Assembly (NCBI GenBank): GCA_946498245.1
Contig: CAMMNN010000001.1
Location: 1 to 64,000 of the forward strand
Direction: 5' to 3'
Origin: an uncultured Clostridium sp.
GTDB lineage: Bacteria; Bacillota; Clostridia; Lachnospirales; Lachnospiraceae
Length of the DNA: 64,000 nt
Shown here: positions 1-7,203 of the stretch, one piece after another
How the letters are laid out: the number at the start of each line of letters is the position of its first letter
Position numbering within the stretch: position 1 is the stretch's first letter
Program-made: the position numbers and the translations under genes
Notes under the pieces: model-generated
The model's input: only the letters and a program-made list of their open reading frames with translations
Databases searched by the model: none
What the model was told of the DNA's origin: nothing

Positions 1-35
1 ACGCTGGCGGCGGGGATGATGGTTTTTCGGTTCAT
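1..35 (-). CDS. 5' end of an unidentified gene running off the left edge
   Basis: Reading leftwards, an ATG at 35-33 opens a frame starting MNRKTIIPAAS that leaves the window after 11 codons. An AGGAG ribosome site lies about 8 bases upstream (near 46-50). The stretch before the start is a 14-base identical copy, at the same distance from ATG, of the one before the membrane-protein gene starting at 1420, so the two genes may share an ancestry or a mobile leader. The lysine-then-hydrophobic beginning would fit a membrane or exported protein, but too little is visible to say. Confidence 0.45.
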   Translation of the reverse strand, partial: MNRKTIIPAAS

Positions 36-83
36 GGCGGGCAGCTCCTTTCTGGGTGACTGGATGGGGAGTGTTTGAAAATC

Positions 84-458
84 TTACATGGTATGCAAAT
101 CATCAAACAAAACAATATATCCCTCTCCCTCTTTCTTAAATTCCACTTGAAGTGTTAAATCATTTATCTTACCGTTTGTTGTTAAATCATAGTCCATATA
201 ATATCCGCTACCATCGTTAAAAGCGATTAAATTTATTTCTTGTTGGTTACTTTTCATTAACGCTGGGTCATCAATTTTTAATACTGGACAGGTTTCATCT
301 AAATATTGCAACGCTCTAATTAAATCTTGTTCTGCCAACCGACTATTATCGAATAGTGATAAAAATGATTTATATTCCTTTTTTGATAATATTCCTAAAG
401 CGTGTTCGATAAATGCAATAAAACTATCCTGTTCTTTTCCTTTTTCCACATATATCAT
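84..458 (-). CDS. Small AT-rich orphan protein, possibly immunity-like
   Basis: This 124-residue soluble protein has no signal peptide or membrane segment. It is acidic, with a helical first half (MIYVEKGKEQDSF onwards) and a strand-rich second half containing FNDGSGYYMDYDLTTNG and ending in a VLFDDLHTM tail. The size and make-up resemble small immunity or SMI1/SUKH-like orphan proteins found beside secreted toxins, but I do not recognise a specific family. The ribosome site is a modest GGGGGC just upstream. The gene is much more AT-rich than the flanking core genes, which suggests recent arrival. It lies in a minus-strand string with the genes up to 2282. Confidence 0.6.
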   Translation of the reverse strand: MIYVEKGKEQDSFIAFIEHALGILSKKEYKSFLSLFDNSRLAEQDLIRALQYLDETCPVLKIDDPALMKSNQQEINLIAFNDGSGYYMDYDLTTNGKINDLTLQVEFKKEGEGYIVLFDDLHTM

Positions 459-482
459 TGTGTAGCCCCCATAACTTCCTGT

Positions 483-992
483 TTACTGCTTTTCATTATC
501 CTTTCGCTGCGACTGCCTCACAATTACCCATCCCGCAAGACATAGCACCAAATAGCCGCCGGACAGTCCGACCATCCAGAAATACCGCTGCTTTTGCCCT
601 TCTACATAAGTATCAGCCATCAGCTCCGCTTCCACGGTGATGTATTTCCCGTTTTCCTTGATGGACAATACCCGCCGCTCCACGCTTTCTCCGGCGGCCA
701 GAATCCGGTTTGCTTCGCTTTTGCTGTTTCCGGTATTTACATGCCATTGATAGCCGCTTCCATCCAAAGTCTTATAATCAATGACATATACAGTCTTTGT
801 CGGGTTGAGCCGCTTGTCCCGTCCGGTAGAAGTGTTTTCCACCGAAACAGGAAGTACCTGGTAAGGGGAAAAGGTATGTACGCCCATATCCTCATAGCCG
901 GAAGCGGGGCGAACCGTAACAATCCCCTTCACGCCCACATACAGGAACGCCATAGACAGCACAAGCCCAATCACGCCAACTTCTCCTTCCAT
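483..992 (-). CDS. Two-TM protein of DUF3592-like build
   Basis: The 169-residue product has a hydrophobic segment at about residues 5-25 (VIGLVLSMAFLYVGVKGIV), an extracytoplasmic-looking middle of about 100 residues with alternating strands (VYVIDYKTLDGSGYQWHV; VERRVLSIKENGKYITVEAEL), and a second hydrophobic segment at about 138-158 followed by a charged tail. That layout, TM-beta domain-TM, is like DUF3592 proteins of unknown function. Its start overlaps the end of the upstream membrane-protein gene by 22 bases, so the two are probably translationally coupled and may form one membrane complex. Function is unknown. Confidence 0.7.
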   Translation of the reverse strand: MEGEVGVIGLVLSMAFLYVGVKGIVTVRPASGYEDMGVHTFSPYQVLPVSVENTSTGRDKRLNPTKTVYVIDYKTLDGSGYQWHVNTGNSKSEANRILAAGESVERRVLSIKENGKYITVEAELMADTYVEGQKQRYFWMVGLSGGYLVLCLAGWVIVRQSQRKDNEKQ

Positions 993-1420
993 GCGCCTGT
1001 CCTTTTTGGGCTGGCAAAAGAGGGCTGCCTGGTGTTATCTTCGGAACCGGCGCGGCGTTTCCATAGCCGGACACATAGAAAACCAATTCCCACAACCGCC
1101 CACACTATGGCGAAAACAGCGGTTACAGGCAGGATAAAAAACAATATGAATCCATTAAATAAAAGCATAGGGAAGAAGACAAGCAGAAGAATCCAACTGC
1201 ACATACCTCCGGCAACATTCATAATAAGCCACAAAAGCCAGCGGTTAAGGCCCAGACGGCGGGTAAAGGTATTCCCCGCAATCACAAAATAGACTGCCAC
1301 AAGCGGGGGCAGGATATAGGAAAAATAGAGGATGTTATGCTCTATCGAGAAAATGAACGTCAGCATAAACACGCCTATATAGAATAGAGCCGACAGGATA
1401 AGGGCTGCGGCTTTTTTCAT
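971..1420 (-). CDS. Four-TM small membrane protein
   Basis: The 149-residue product is mostly hydrophobic, with about four segments (residues ~5-25, 28-48, 62-85, 88-115) and a basic C-terminal tail rich in K and R after VRLWKRRAG. It begins MKKAAALILSALFYIG, preceded by a good AGGAGG site within a 14-base stretch that recurs before the partial gene at the left edge. No family is recognised. The coding end overlaps the next gene (start 992), which also carries TM segments, so a joint membrane role is likely. Confidence 0.65.
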   Translation of the reverse strand: MKKAAALILSALFYIGVFMLTFIFSIEHNILYFSYILPPLVAVYFVIAGNTFTRRLGLNRWLLWLIMNVAGGMCSWILLLVFFPMLLFNGFILFFILPVTAVFAIVWAVVGIGFLCVRLWKRRAGSEDNTRQPSFASPKRTGAWKEKLA

Positions 1421-1470
1421 GGTGAGGGCCTCCTTTCTGGGTGGTTATTGATAGATAAATGAGAATCAAC

Positions 1471-2025
1471 TTATCCAATCCATTTTCCATCATAACTTAT
1501 TTCATAGTAGTTATCTTCAAAATCATAAAGGCATATACGGTCATCTTTCATTTCAAAAGCCGGGCCAGCATTATTGCTTTTAACAAAAATATCTTTTCCT
1601 GAGAATCTCCATTGAATAGATAAATCACTGCTTATCCTAAAAATATCCATTTCGCCATATAATATAAAATCCTGTCCATAAGAGTACGGCGCAAACAGGG
1701 TTCCTATGCTGTTTATTTTTAAAAGTTTATCTATATTCAAGGTTTCAAGATTAAAGAAACAAATCAAATTATCCAGCATGAGAAATACTCGATTTCCCGC
1801 AGGTAACGCACACCTGTCAGTATTCGTATGATAAGGAACTATAAGTGCAATTTCTTTCTTCAAACATTCTTCCTTTTCTATTATGAGAGAAATAGTCTTT
1901 GTATAACTTTCTTCATCGGCCACAATTAGTATCTTATCATAGCATTTGTTATCACTGGAATTAAAATCATAATCTGGTTCTTGTCTGATGAGAATATGAC
2001 AATCCCTTATAGATAGTTTCTGCAT
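1471..2025 (-). CDS. AT-rich orphan protein, beta-propeller-like fragment
   Basis: This 184-residue soluble protein lacks a signal peptide. It consists of short strand-rich repeats (RVFLMLDNLICFFNLETL; DFILYGEMDIFRISSDL; DRICLYDFEDNYYEISYDGKW) that read like blades of a small beta-propeller. Similar orphan proteins occur as cargo beside toxin genes, which is why an immunity role is one possibility, but I cannot name a family. The base composition is visibly AT-rich against its neighbours. It is followed on the same strand by spacer and then the DUF3592-like pair; an XRE regulator lies just upstream (2052-2282). Confidence 0.6.
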   Translation of the reverse strand: MQKLSIRDCHILIRQEPDYDFNSSDNKCYDKILIVADEESYTKTISLIIEKEECLKKEIALIVPYHTNTDRCALPAGNRVFLMLDNLICFFNLETLNIDKLLKINSIGTLFAPYSYGQDFILYGEMDIFRISSDLSIQWRFSGKDIFVKSNNAGPAFEMKDDRICLYDFEDNYYEISYDGKWIG

Positions 2026-2051
2026 TTTATCTCCCTCAAATAATATTTCTG

Positions 2052-2282
2052 TTATTTTTGAATTTGGAAGTTAGAACTTTCTTCCCTCTCCAACTCAATC
2101 ACATCTGAAATATCACACTCCAACGCCCCGCAGATACGCAGCAGCGTTTTCATGCTGATATGCTCGCCCTTTCCCATGTTGGCAATCATATTCGTGGTAA
2201 GACCGGCGGCCAGCCGCAAGTCCTCCTTCCTCATATTGCGCTCTTTTAGGGTACGCCAAAGCGGCTGATAGCTGATATTCAT
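2052..2282 (-). CDS. Small XRE-family helix-turn-helix regulator
   Basis: The 76-residue product is a stand-alone Cro/C1-type DNA-binding domain: LKERNMRKEDLRLAAGLTTN forms helices 1-3 with the recognition helix around TTNMIANMGKGEHIS, followed by the typical LLRICGALECDISDVIEL ending of short Lachnospiraceae XRE proteins. It is the first gene of the minus-strand accessory patch and the most likely local regulator of it. The 240-base stretch upstream is shared with the oppositely oriented BlaI-like gene. DNA binding is confident from the motif; the target is inferred. Confidence 0.85.
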   Translation of the reverse strand: MNISYQPLWRTLKERNMRKEDLRLAAGLTTNMIANMGKGEHISMKTLLRICGALECDISDVIELEREESSNFQIQK

Positions 2283-2462
2283 TTATCCTCCCGCCTTTCT
2301 CCCTGCATAGGGGTTTCTGACCTCAGTATAACAAAATTCTTGCGAACTCACAATATCTCTTGACACAACCGCCGGTTCCGTCTGGATTGTGCTTTTCCTT
2401 TCTTTTTCTTGATTACATCTACTTAGCCATGAACAGTTTCATGGCAAAAGGGCAGCCTTCTC

Positions 2463-2512
2463 TTGACATTTCCCCGGACAGGGGGTAAAATTCTGGTATA
2501 CATAAGTATACC
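2463..2512 (+). promoter_or_regulatory. Promoter with overlapping palindromic operator for the BlaI-like repressor
   Basis: A -35 TTGACA (2463-2468), a 17-base spacer and a -10 TAAAAT (2486-2491) are visible. A perfect inverted repeat, GGTATAC-ATAA-GTATACC (2495-2512), lies exactly over the expected transcription start. BlaI/MecI/CopY repressors bind short dyads of this kind as dimers, so autorepression by the gene immediately downstream is the natural inference. The rest of the 2283-2462 intergenic stretch shows nothing else recognisable. Confidence 0.8.
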
Positions 2513-2527
2513 GATGGAGGGATGGCT

Positions 2528-2905
2528 GTGAAGCAGATGAACTTGTCAGAGGCGGAATGGATTCTTATGAACTGCCTGTGGAATGATTCGCCTAAAACCA
2601 TTATCCAGCTTCGGGATGAGCTGGAGGATACGACTGCCTGGAGCAAAAACGTGATCATAACGATGCTGAAGCGTCTGGAATCAAAGGGCGCTGTCAGGCA
2701 TGAGGAGGGCCAGCGGGCAAAATATTTTTTCCCTGCTGTGGCGAAGGAGGAAATTGCCCTGAAAACCGGAAAGGGATTTTTAAACAGAGTTTATGAAGGA
2801 AGCCTGGGCCTCTTTGTAGACGCCATGGTTCGTTCCAATTCCCTGACCGGGGAGGATATAAAAGAATTAAAGGAGATTATACGGAAAGCAGAGGAAGAAC
2901 AGTAG
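2528..2905 (+). CDS. BlaI/MecI/CopY-family transcriptional repressor (orphan)
   Basis: The product has the family's winged-helix N-terminus (MNLSEAEWILMNCLWNDSPKTI, then the recognition part WSKNVIITMLKRLESKGAV, then the wing HEEGQRAKYFFPAV) and the C-terminal dimerisation helix ending in AEEEQ. Length (about 125 residues) is normal. An ATG at 2522 touches the GGAGGG ribosome site directly; the GTG at 2528 has proper six-base spacing and is preferred. No BlaR1/M56 sensor protease, beta-lactamase or copper ATPase is adjacent, so the signal and regulon are unclear. The gene probably represses itself through the palindrome at 2495-2512. Confidence 0.85.
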   Translation: MKQMNLSEAEWILMNCLWNDSPKTIIQLRDELEDTTAWSKNVIITMLKRLESKGAVRHEEGQRAKYFFPAVAKEEIALKTGKGFLNRVYEGSLGLFVDAMVRSNSLTGEDIKELKEIIRKAEEEQ

Positions 2906-2926
2906 AAGTTTCTTCCTCTGCTTTTT
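2885..2926 (+). terminator. Rho-independent terminator overlapping the repressor's stop codon
   Basis: A perfect 15-bp stem pairs 2885-2899 with 2910-2924, with a 10-base loop that contains the TAG stop (2903-2905), followed by T residues. The left arm is therefore coding sequence (the last codons of the BlaI-like gene). It isolates this gene from the DUF2975 operon downstream. Confidence 0.9.
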
Positions 2927-2957
2927 CAGATTTTAAAAAGATAGAATCATTTCTTAA

Positions 2958-2978
2958 TTTTATCGAAAAACGATAAAA
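2958..2978. promoter_or_regulatory. Palindrome TTTTATCG-N5-CGATAAAA, candidate operator of the DUF2975/XRE operon
   Basis: Perfect 8-bp arms (2958-2965 and 2971-2978) flank AAAAA, about 85 bases before the start of the DUF2975 gene. It has no following T-run beyond the arms and sits in an AT-rich promoter-like stretch, so a protein-binding site is more likely than a terminator. The best candidate binder is the XRE protein encoded at 3536-3742 in the same operon. Confidence 0.6.
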
Positions 2979-3064
2979 ATATATTGAAATTCATGGAAGA
3001 GTGTGGTATTCTCCTGGTAAGAGGCCGGATGCAGAGGCAGCCGGAAAGAAAGAGGAGGTTTCCC

Positions 3065-3517
3065 ATGAATTGGTCCCATAAAAATTCTGTTTTTCTAACA
3101 AAAATCTGTATTGTTTTCTTTACCGCCGCTTACATGGCCGTGGTGGCGGCCTGTCCTTTCCTTACGAAAGTATATGTGGAAACCAGCTTCAGCGCGGCAC
3201 GCTTGTCTCCCGTGCCCTTTACGGCTACGATTTACCTCTGCGCCGTGCCGGTGGGAGTTGTTTTGTGGAAGCTTTGGCGGCTCATTGGAAATATCGGCCG
3301 GGAAGAGGTTTTTACGGAAGAAAATATTTCCTGCCTGCGGTGGATTTCCTGGATGTGCTTTGCAGTAGCCGCCGTAACCCTGGTATCTATGGTTTACTAT
3401 CTTTTCTGGGGAATCGCCGCCGGAATGGCGTTTTTTATGGGCCTTTTGATCCGGGTAATAAAAAATTCCTTTGAACAGGCAAAAGAACTGAAAGATGAAA
3501 ACGATTTTACGATTTAA
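3065..3517 (+). CDS. DUF2975 membrane protein
   Basis: The 150-residue product has four hydrophobic segments, at about residues 12-32, 47-65, 90-115 and 118-140, and the IGREEVFTEENISCLRWISWM stretch between TM2 and TM3, where DUF2975 proteins carry a conserved F-x-x-E-N motif. An in-frame ATG at 2984 exists, but the ATG at 3065 has a strong AGAGGAGG site at the right distance and gives the usual family length. The gene is followed 18 bases later by a small XRE regulator, the standard pairing for this family. The role of DUF2975 is not known; it may act as a membrane partner that controls the XRE protein. Confidence 0.85.
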   Translation: MNWSHKNSVFLTKICIVFFTAAYMAVVAACPFLTKVYVETSFSAARLSPVPFTATIYLCAVPVGVVLWKLWRLIGNIGREEVFTEENISCLRWISWMCFAVAAVTLVSMVYYLFWGIAAGMAFFMGLLIRVIKNSFEQAKELKDENDFTI

Positions 3518-3535
3518 AACCGGGAGGGAAATAAA

Positions 3536-3742
3536 ATGCCCATTATTGTAAACTTAGACGTTATGATGGCGAAACGGAAAATGTCTTCCGGAGAACTGGC
3601 GGAGAAAATCGGAATTACTCAGGCCAATCTGTCTATTTTAAAGACCGGGAAGGCTAAAGCCGTCCGTTTTTCCACCCTGGAAGAGATCTGCAAGGCCCTG
3701 GACTGCCAGCCGGGGGATATTTTGGAATATCGAAAGGAGTAG
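3536..3742 (+). CDS. YozG-like XRE regulator paired with DUF2975
   Basis: The 68-residue product is almost entirely a helix-turn-helix: MIVNLDVMMAKRKMSSGELA-type opening, recognition helix around GITQANLSILKTGKAKAVRF, and the CKALDCQPGDILEY ending characteristic of short YozG/YobD-type regulators. A GGGAGG site precedes the ATG. It sits between the DUF2975 gene and the DUF4173 gene with tiny gaps, so all three are cotranscribed. Likely binds the palindrome at 2958-2978 and autoregulates; that is inference from position. Confidence 0.9.
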   Translation: MPIIVNLDVMMAKRKMSSGELAEKIGITQANLSILKTGKAKAVRFSTLEEICKALDCQPGDILEYRKE

Positions 3743-3747
3743 GGAAG

Positions 3748-5010
3748 ATGACAGAAGAAATGGTAAAGACAGAGAACCGGGTTCCTAAAACCAGGCAGTG
3801 GATCCTGGGGGTTTTGACATTGGCCGGAGGCTATATCTACGGAAAGATGATCTTTGCGAGAAACTGGTACATTCTATTGGCAGTTTTTACCGCCATATTT
3901 GTGGCTGCAGGCCTTTTCGGCGCTGCCAAAAAGGAGCGGATCCATAAGAAAGAATCTCTGGTGTGGCTCCTTTTTACCGGAGCTGCGGGATTGTGGATTC
4001 TTTTGTACGGAGGAAAGCCGGATCAGGACATTTGCGGCTACGTTATTTTATTCCTTCACGCCGCCGGAGTCTACTGGATTATGGTCCTATCGGAAAGCCG
4101 GCTGGATGGCTGCCTGGACGAGAGGGGGCTTCTGGATCTGCTGCGGGGATTGTTTGTGATTCCCGTCACCCATTTTGAAAAGTGGTTCTGCGCTTTGGGA
4201 AATTTTTTAAGCTGTATTTTAAAGGCCAGACGGAAAGCCAATGGAAATGTGAGACAGGCAGCGGCGGGGATTTTATTAAGCATTCCGGTTATCTGCATTG
4301 TCCTTCCCCTTTTAATGGGGGCTGACGAAGGATTCCGCCAGATGGTGGCGGGAGTGACCGGGGGACTCAGCCAGTGGCTTGGGGGCATCTGGGATTGGAG
4401 CACCGCGATTTTGTGGGTGTTTGCCATTCTTGTAAGCTGCTACCTCTTCGGACTGTTTTTCGGAGCTTTTGAAAACCAGAGAAAGGAGCCGCCCAAACGT
4501 GCCAGTCTTCCGGCGGCAATGCTGATGGCGTTTACGGCGGTAATCCTGATTGTGTACAGCGTCTTTTTCCTGACAAAAGTGGCGGGGATTCCCCAGGCCC
4601 TGGAGGACATTCAAAAAGGGACTCTTTTAAGAAGTACCTATGCCAGAAACGGCTTTTTTGAACTGTGCTGGATTGCCTCCATTAATTTCGCCGTGTTTTC
4701 CCTGGTAAACTGGTACTGGCCTGCAGGAAAAGACAGGAAAAAGCAGATTGCCTTGAGTATTCTGGGGATTCAGACCCTTGGTTTTATTCTACTGGCCCTT
4801 TTCCGCATGGGATTTTATATAGCCGGTTACGGCCTGACCTTTAAGCGGGTTTTTACTACCTGGTTTATGGTTGTGCTTCTGGCGGCCTTTGTGTTAATGA
4901 CCATAGGAAATTGGAAAAAACTGCAGTCTATCCGAATATCCGTGCTTTTTGGCTGCGCCAGTTTTCTGCTGCTGGCATACAGCAATATACCGGCCTGGAC
5001 GGCTGGATAA
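3748..5010 (+). CDS. DUF4173 (DUF4153-related) polytopic membrane protein
   Basis: The 420-residue product shows about ten hydrophobic segments. The family hallmark is the block TYARNGFFELCWIASINFAV near residues 290-310, followed by a long hydrophobic C-terminus with RMGFYIAGYGLTFKRVFTTW. The start is six bases after the XRE gene and has a GGAG site (AAAGGAGTAGGGAAG). DUF4173 proteins often accompany small regulators in Clostridia and have no assigned activity. The C-terminal coding end lies 114 bases before the MoxR gene. Confidence 0.85.
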   Translation: MTEEMVKTENRVPKTRQWILGVLTLAGGYIYGKMIFARNWYILLAVFTAIFVAAGLFGAAKKERIHKKESLVWLLFTGAAGLWILLYGGKPDQDICGYVILFLHAAGVYWIMVLSESRLDGCLDERGLLDLLRGLFVIPVTHFEKWFCALGNFLSCILKARRKANGNVRQAAAGILLSIPVICIVLPLLMGADEGFRQMVAGVTGGLSQWLGGIWDWSTAILWVFAILVSCYLFGLFFGAFENQRKEPPKRASLPAAMLMAFTAVILIVYSVFFLTKVAGIPQALEDIQKGTLLRSTYARNGFFELCWIASINFAVFSLVNWYWPAGKDRKKQIALSILGIQTLGFILLALFRMGFYIAGYGLTFKRVFTTWFMVVLLAAFVLMTIGNWKKLQSIRISVLFGCASFLLLAYSNIPAWTAG

Positions 5011-5123
5011 AAGGCTTGCCCCTCCGCCGGATTCCCGGTATAATAGATTCCAAAGAAGCCGCGCCGGAACAATATTTTTGTCCGGCGGCATCTGCGGAAG
5101 TGCTTTGGAGAGGGGAAACTAAG

Positions 5124-6071
5124 ATGGCAGAGAAAGACAATCTGATACAATCCATAAAAACCGCTGTCGGTAACGTGATCGTTGGAAAAGAGAGAACCAT
5201 CGATTTACTGACAGCGGCCTTTTTGTGCGGCGGCCACGTTCTTTTGGAAGATGTTCCGGGCACAGGCAAGACCCTTCTGGCAAAAACTCTGGCCAAAGCT
5301 GTGGATTTGGACTTTCAGAGGATCCAGTTTACGCCGGATCTGATGCCCTCGGATATAACAGGACTAAACTATTATAACCAAAAAGAAGGGGAGTTTGTAT
5401 TCCGCAAAGGACCGGTGTTTACCAATATTCTTTTGGCGGATGAGATAAACCGGGCGACGCCCAGGACCCAATCGGCGCTCTTAGAATGTATGGAGGAACG
5501 CCAGGTGACTTTGGACGGAGAAACCAGGAAATTGGAGGAGCCCTTTTTTGTCATTGCCACGGAAAATCCCATTGAAACAGGAGGGACGTATCCCTTGCCG
5601 GAGGCCCAGCTTGACCGGTTTTTGGTTCACCTTTCTATGGGACTGCCGGATTTGGAGGAGGAAGTGCGTATTCTGGAGCGTTTTGAGAAGGACAATCCTC
5701 TGGAAAAGGCAGAGCCGGTATGCAGGAAAGAGGATATTTTAAGCCTGCGCCAAAGCCTTGAGGAAGTGTACGTCCACCCGGCCCTGATGCGGTATATGGC
5801 CTCTGTGGCCCAGGCTTCCAGAGAGCAGGAGGGCGTTCTCTGCGGCATCAGCCCCAGAGGGAGTCTGGCCCTTCTGCGGATTTCCAGGGCTTATGCCATG
5901 GGAAAGGGAAGAATGTACATTGTTCCGGAGGATATTAAGGAAACCGCCGTTTCCGTTATGGCCCACCGCCTGATTTTAAGCCAGAGAAGAGGCGGGACTG
6001 CGGCGGCGGAGAGAATGGCCCGGAAGATTTTGGAGGAGGTTCCGGTGCCTACAGAGGATTGGAAACGGTAA
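5124..6071 (+). CDS. MoxR-family AAA+ ATPase
   Basis: The product (315 residues) has Walker A VPGTGKT at about residues 45-51, the MoxR box PDLMPSDITG, Walker B LLADEINRA, sensor 1 IATENPIETGG, and the AAA lid domain with the arginine finger region ALLRISRAYA. A longer frame opens at 4911, but it overlaps the DUF4173 gene and lacks a ribosome site; ATG 5124 with GAGAGGGG upstream gives the standard MAEKDNLIQSIKTAVGNVIVG-type beginning. MoxR ATPases act as chaperones that assemble or activate partner complexes, typically with DUF58/VWA proteins. The next gene is a DUF58 protein, six bases away. Confidence 0.93.
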   Translation: MAEKDNLIQSIKTAVGNVIVGKERTIDLLTAAFLCGGHVLLEDVPGTGKTLLAKTLAKAVDLDFQRIQFTPDLMPSDITGLNYYNQKEGEFVFRKGPVFTNILLADEINRATPRTQSALLECMEERQVTLDGETRKLEEPFFVIATENPIETGGTYPLPEAQLDRFLVHLSMGLPDLEEEVRILERFEKDNPLEKAEPVCRKEDILSLRQSLEEVYVHPALMRYMASVAQASREQEGVLCGISPRGSLALLRISRAYAMGKGRMYIVPEDIKETAVSVMAHRLILSQRRGGTAAAERMARKILEEVPVPTEDWKR

Positions 6072-6077
6072 TGGACT

Positions 6078-7199
6078 ATGGAATTTTTCTTTATTTTGGT
6101 TTTTGCGGTCACAGTAGTATTGGGTCAGGAAGTCTTATATGAGAGGCTGTGGTGGAAAAAGCTGTCGGCCAGACTGGAATTTGGTGAAGAAGTCCTGACA
6201 GAAGGGGAAAAGGGCAGTATTAAAGAAATTATCCGGAATGAGAAATTTCTCCCCATTCCGGCTCTTCACGTGAAATGGCAGGTAAGCAGGAACCTGAAAT
6301 TTGATACCGAGGCCAATACCGCTGTGACGGATATGACTTACAGAAACGATATTTTTTCCCTGATGCCTTATCAGCAGATTACCAGGACCCTGACCTTTAC
6401 GGCTGCAAAGAGAGGGTATTTTGAAGGGGGCCGGGTGGAGCTGGTGAGTCATGACCTGTTTTTTACCACCAGCTTTTCCAGACAAATATTCTGCAAAGGG
6501 AGCCTTTACGTGTATCCGGCTCCGGTGGAGGCGGAACGCTTGGAGCTGGTCTTTGACGCCTTTTTGGGGGCATACAGGGCCAGAACGCGGCTGTATGAGG
6601 ATAACTTTGCTTTAAAAGGGCTGCGGGAGTACCAGGATTTTGATCCGTTTAACCGGATTAACTGGAAGGCCACGGCCCGGGCGGGAAGCCTGATGGTAAA
6701 TGAGTTTGAGTACGCGGCGTCCAGAAGGACATTGATCCTTTTAAATCTGGAACCGGACAGCGTCTGGCCCAGGCAGGAGCTGCAGGAGGAGAGCATACGC
6801 CTGTGCGCGACCCTGGCGCAGCAGCTTTCCGATGATGAGATCCCTGCGGCGGTGGCGGATGGCGGTGAAGACAGCGGGGAACTCCAATTTTCTTCCGGCC
6901 CCGTCCATATGAGAAGGCTTATGGAGCATTTGTGCCGTTTGGATCCGGAAAAGCTTTCGGCTCATTTTGAAAATACTGTGGCGGCTCTGGAAGAGGGACT
7001 GAAAGAAAGGGAAGGATTTTGGCCTTTTTTCGTGCTGATTTCCACCAGCCAGTCTCCGCAGCTTCAAAGGGCTTACCGGGAATTGGTGCGGTTAAGCCCC
7101 GGTTCTTTATGGATTGCTCCTCTGTATCCGGAAGATACAATGGAGCTTACGGACTGCCCCGAGGCGGAGGCGGTTCGCTGGGATATAAGGAGGGGCTGA
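6078..7199 (+). CDS. DUF58 domain protein
   Basis: The 373-residue product starts with one hydrophobic N-terminal segment (FFFILVFAVTVVLGQEVLY), continues with a beta-sandwich of CARDB type (residues ~35-150, including RGYFEGGRVELVSHDLFF), and carries the DUF58 signature YQDFDPFNRINWKATARAGSL at about residues 185-205, leading into a von Willebrand A-like fold. DUF58 proteins are the usual MoxR partners in envelope-related operons. The gene is preceded by moxR and followed four bases later by the DUF4129 gene. Confidence 0.9.
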   Translation: MEFFFILVFAVTVVLGQEVLYERLWWKKLSARLEFGEEVLTEGEKGSIKEIIRNEKFLPIPALHVKWQVSRNLKFDTEANTAVTDMTYRNDIFSLMPYQQITRTLTFTAAKRGYFEGGRVELVSHDLFFTTSFSRQIFCKGSLYVYPAPVEAERLELVFDAFLGAYRARTRLYEDNFALKGLREYQDFDPFNRINWKATARAGSLMVNEFEYAASRRTLILLNLEPDSVWPRQELQEESIRLCATLAQQLSDDEIPAAVADGGEDSGELQFSSGPVHMRRLMEHLCRLDPEKLSAHFENTVAALEEGLKEREGFWPFFVLISTSQSPQLQRAYRELVRLSPGSLWIAPLYPEDTMELTDCPEAEAVRWDIRRG

Positions 7200-7203
7200 C
7201 AGT

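Noticed and set aside
594-1292. 232-residue open frame on the plus strand
   Set aside because: It is antisense to the two overlapping minus-strand membrane-protein genes, lacks a ribosome site and has a biased shadow-type composition.
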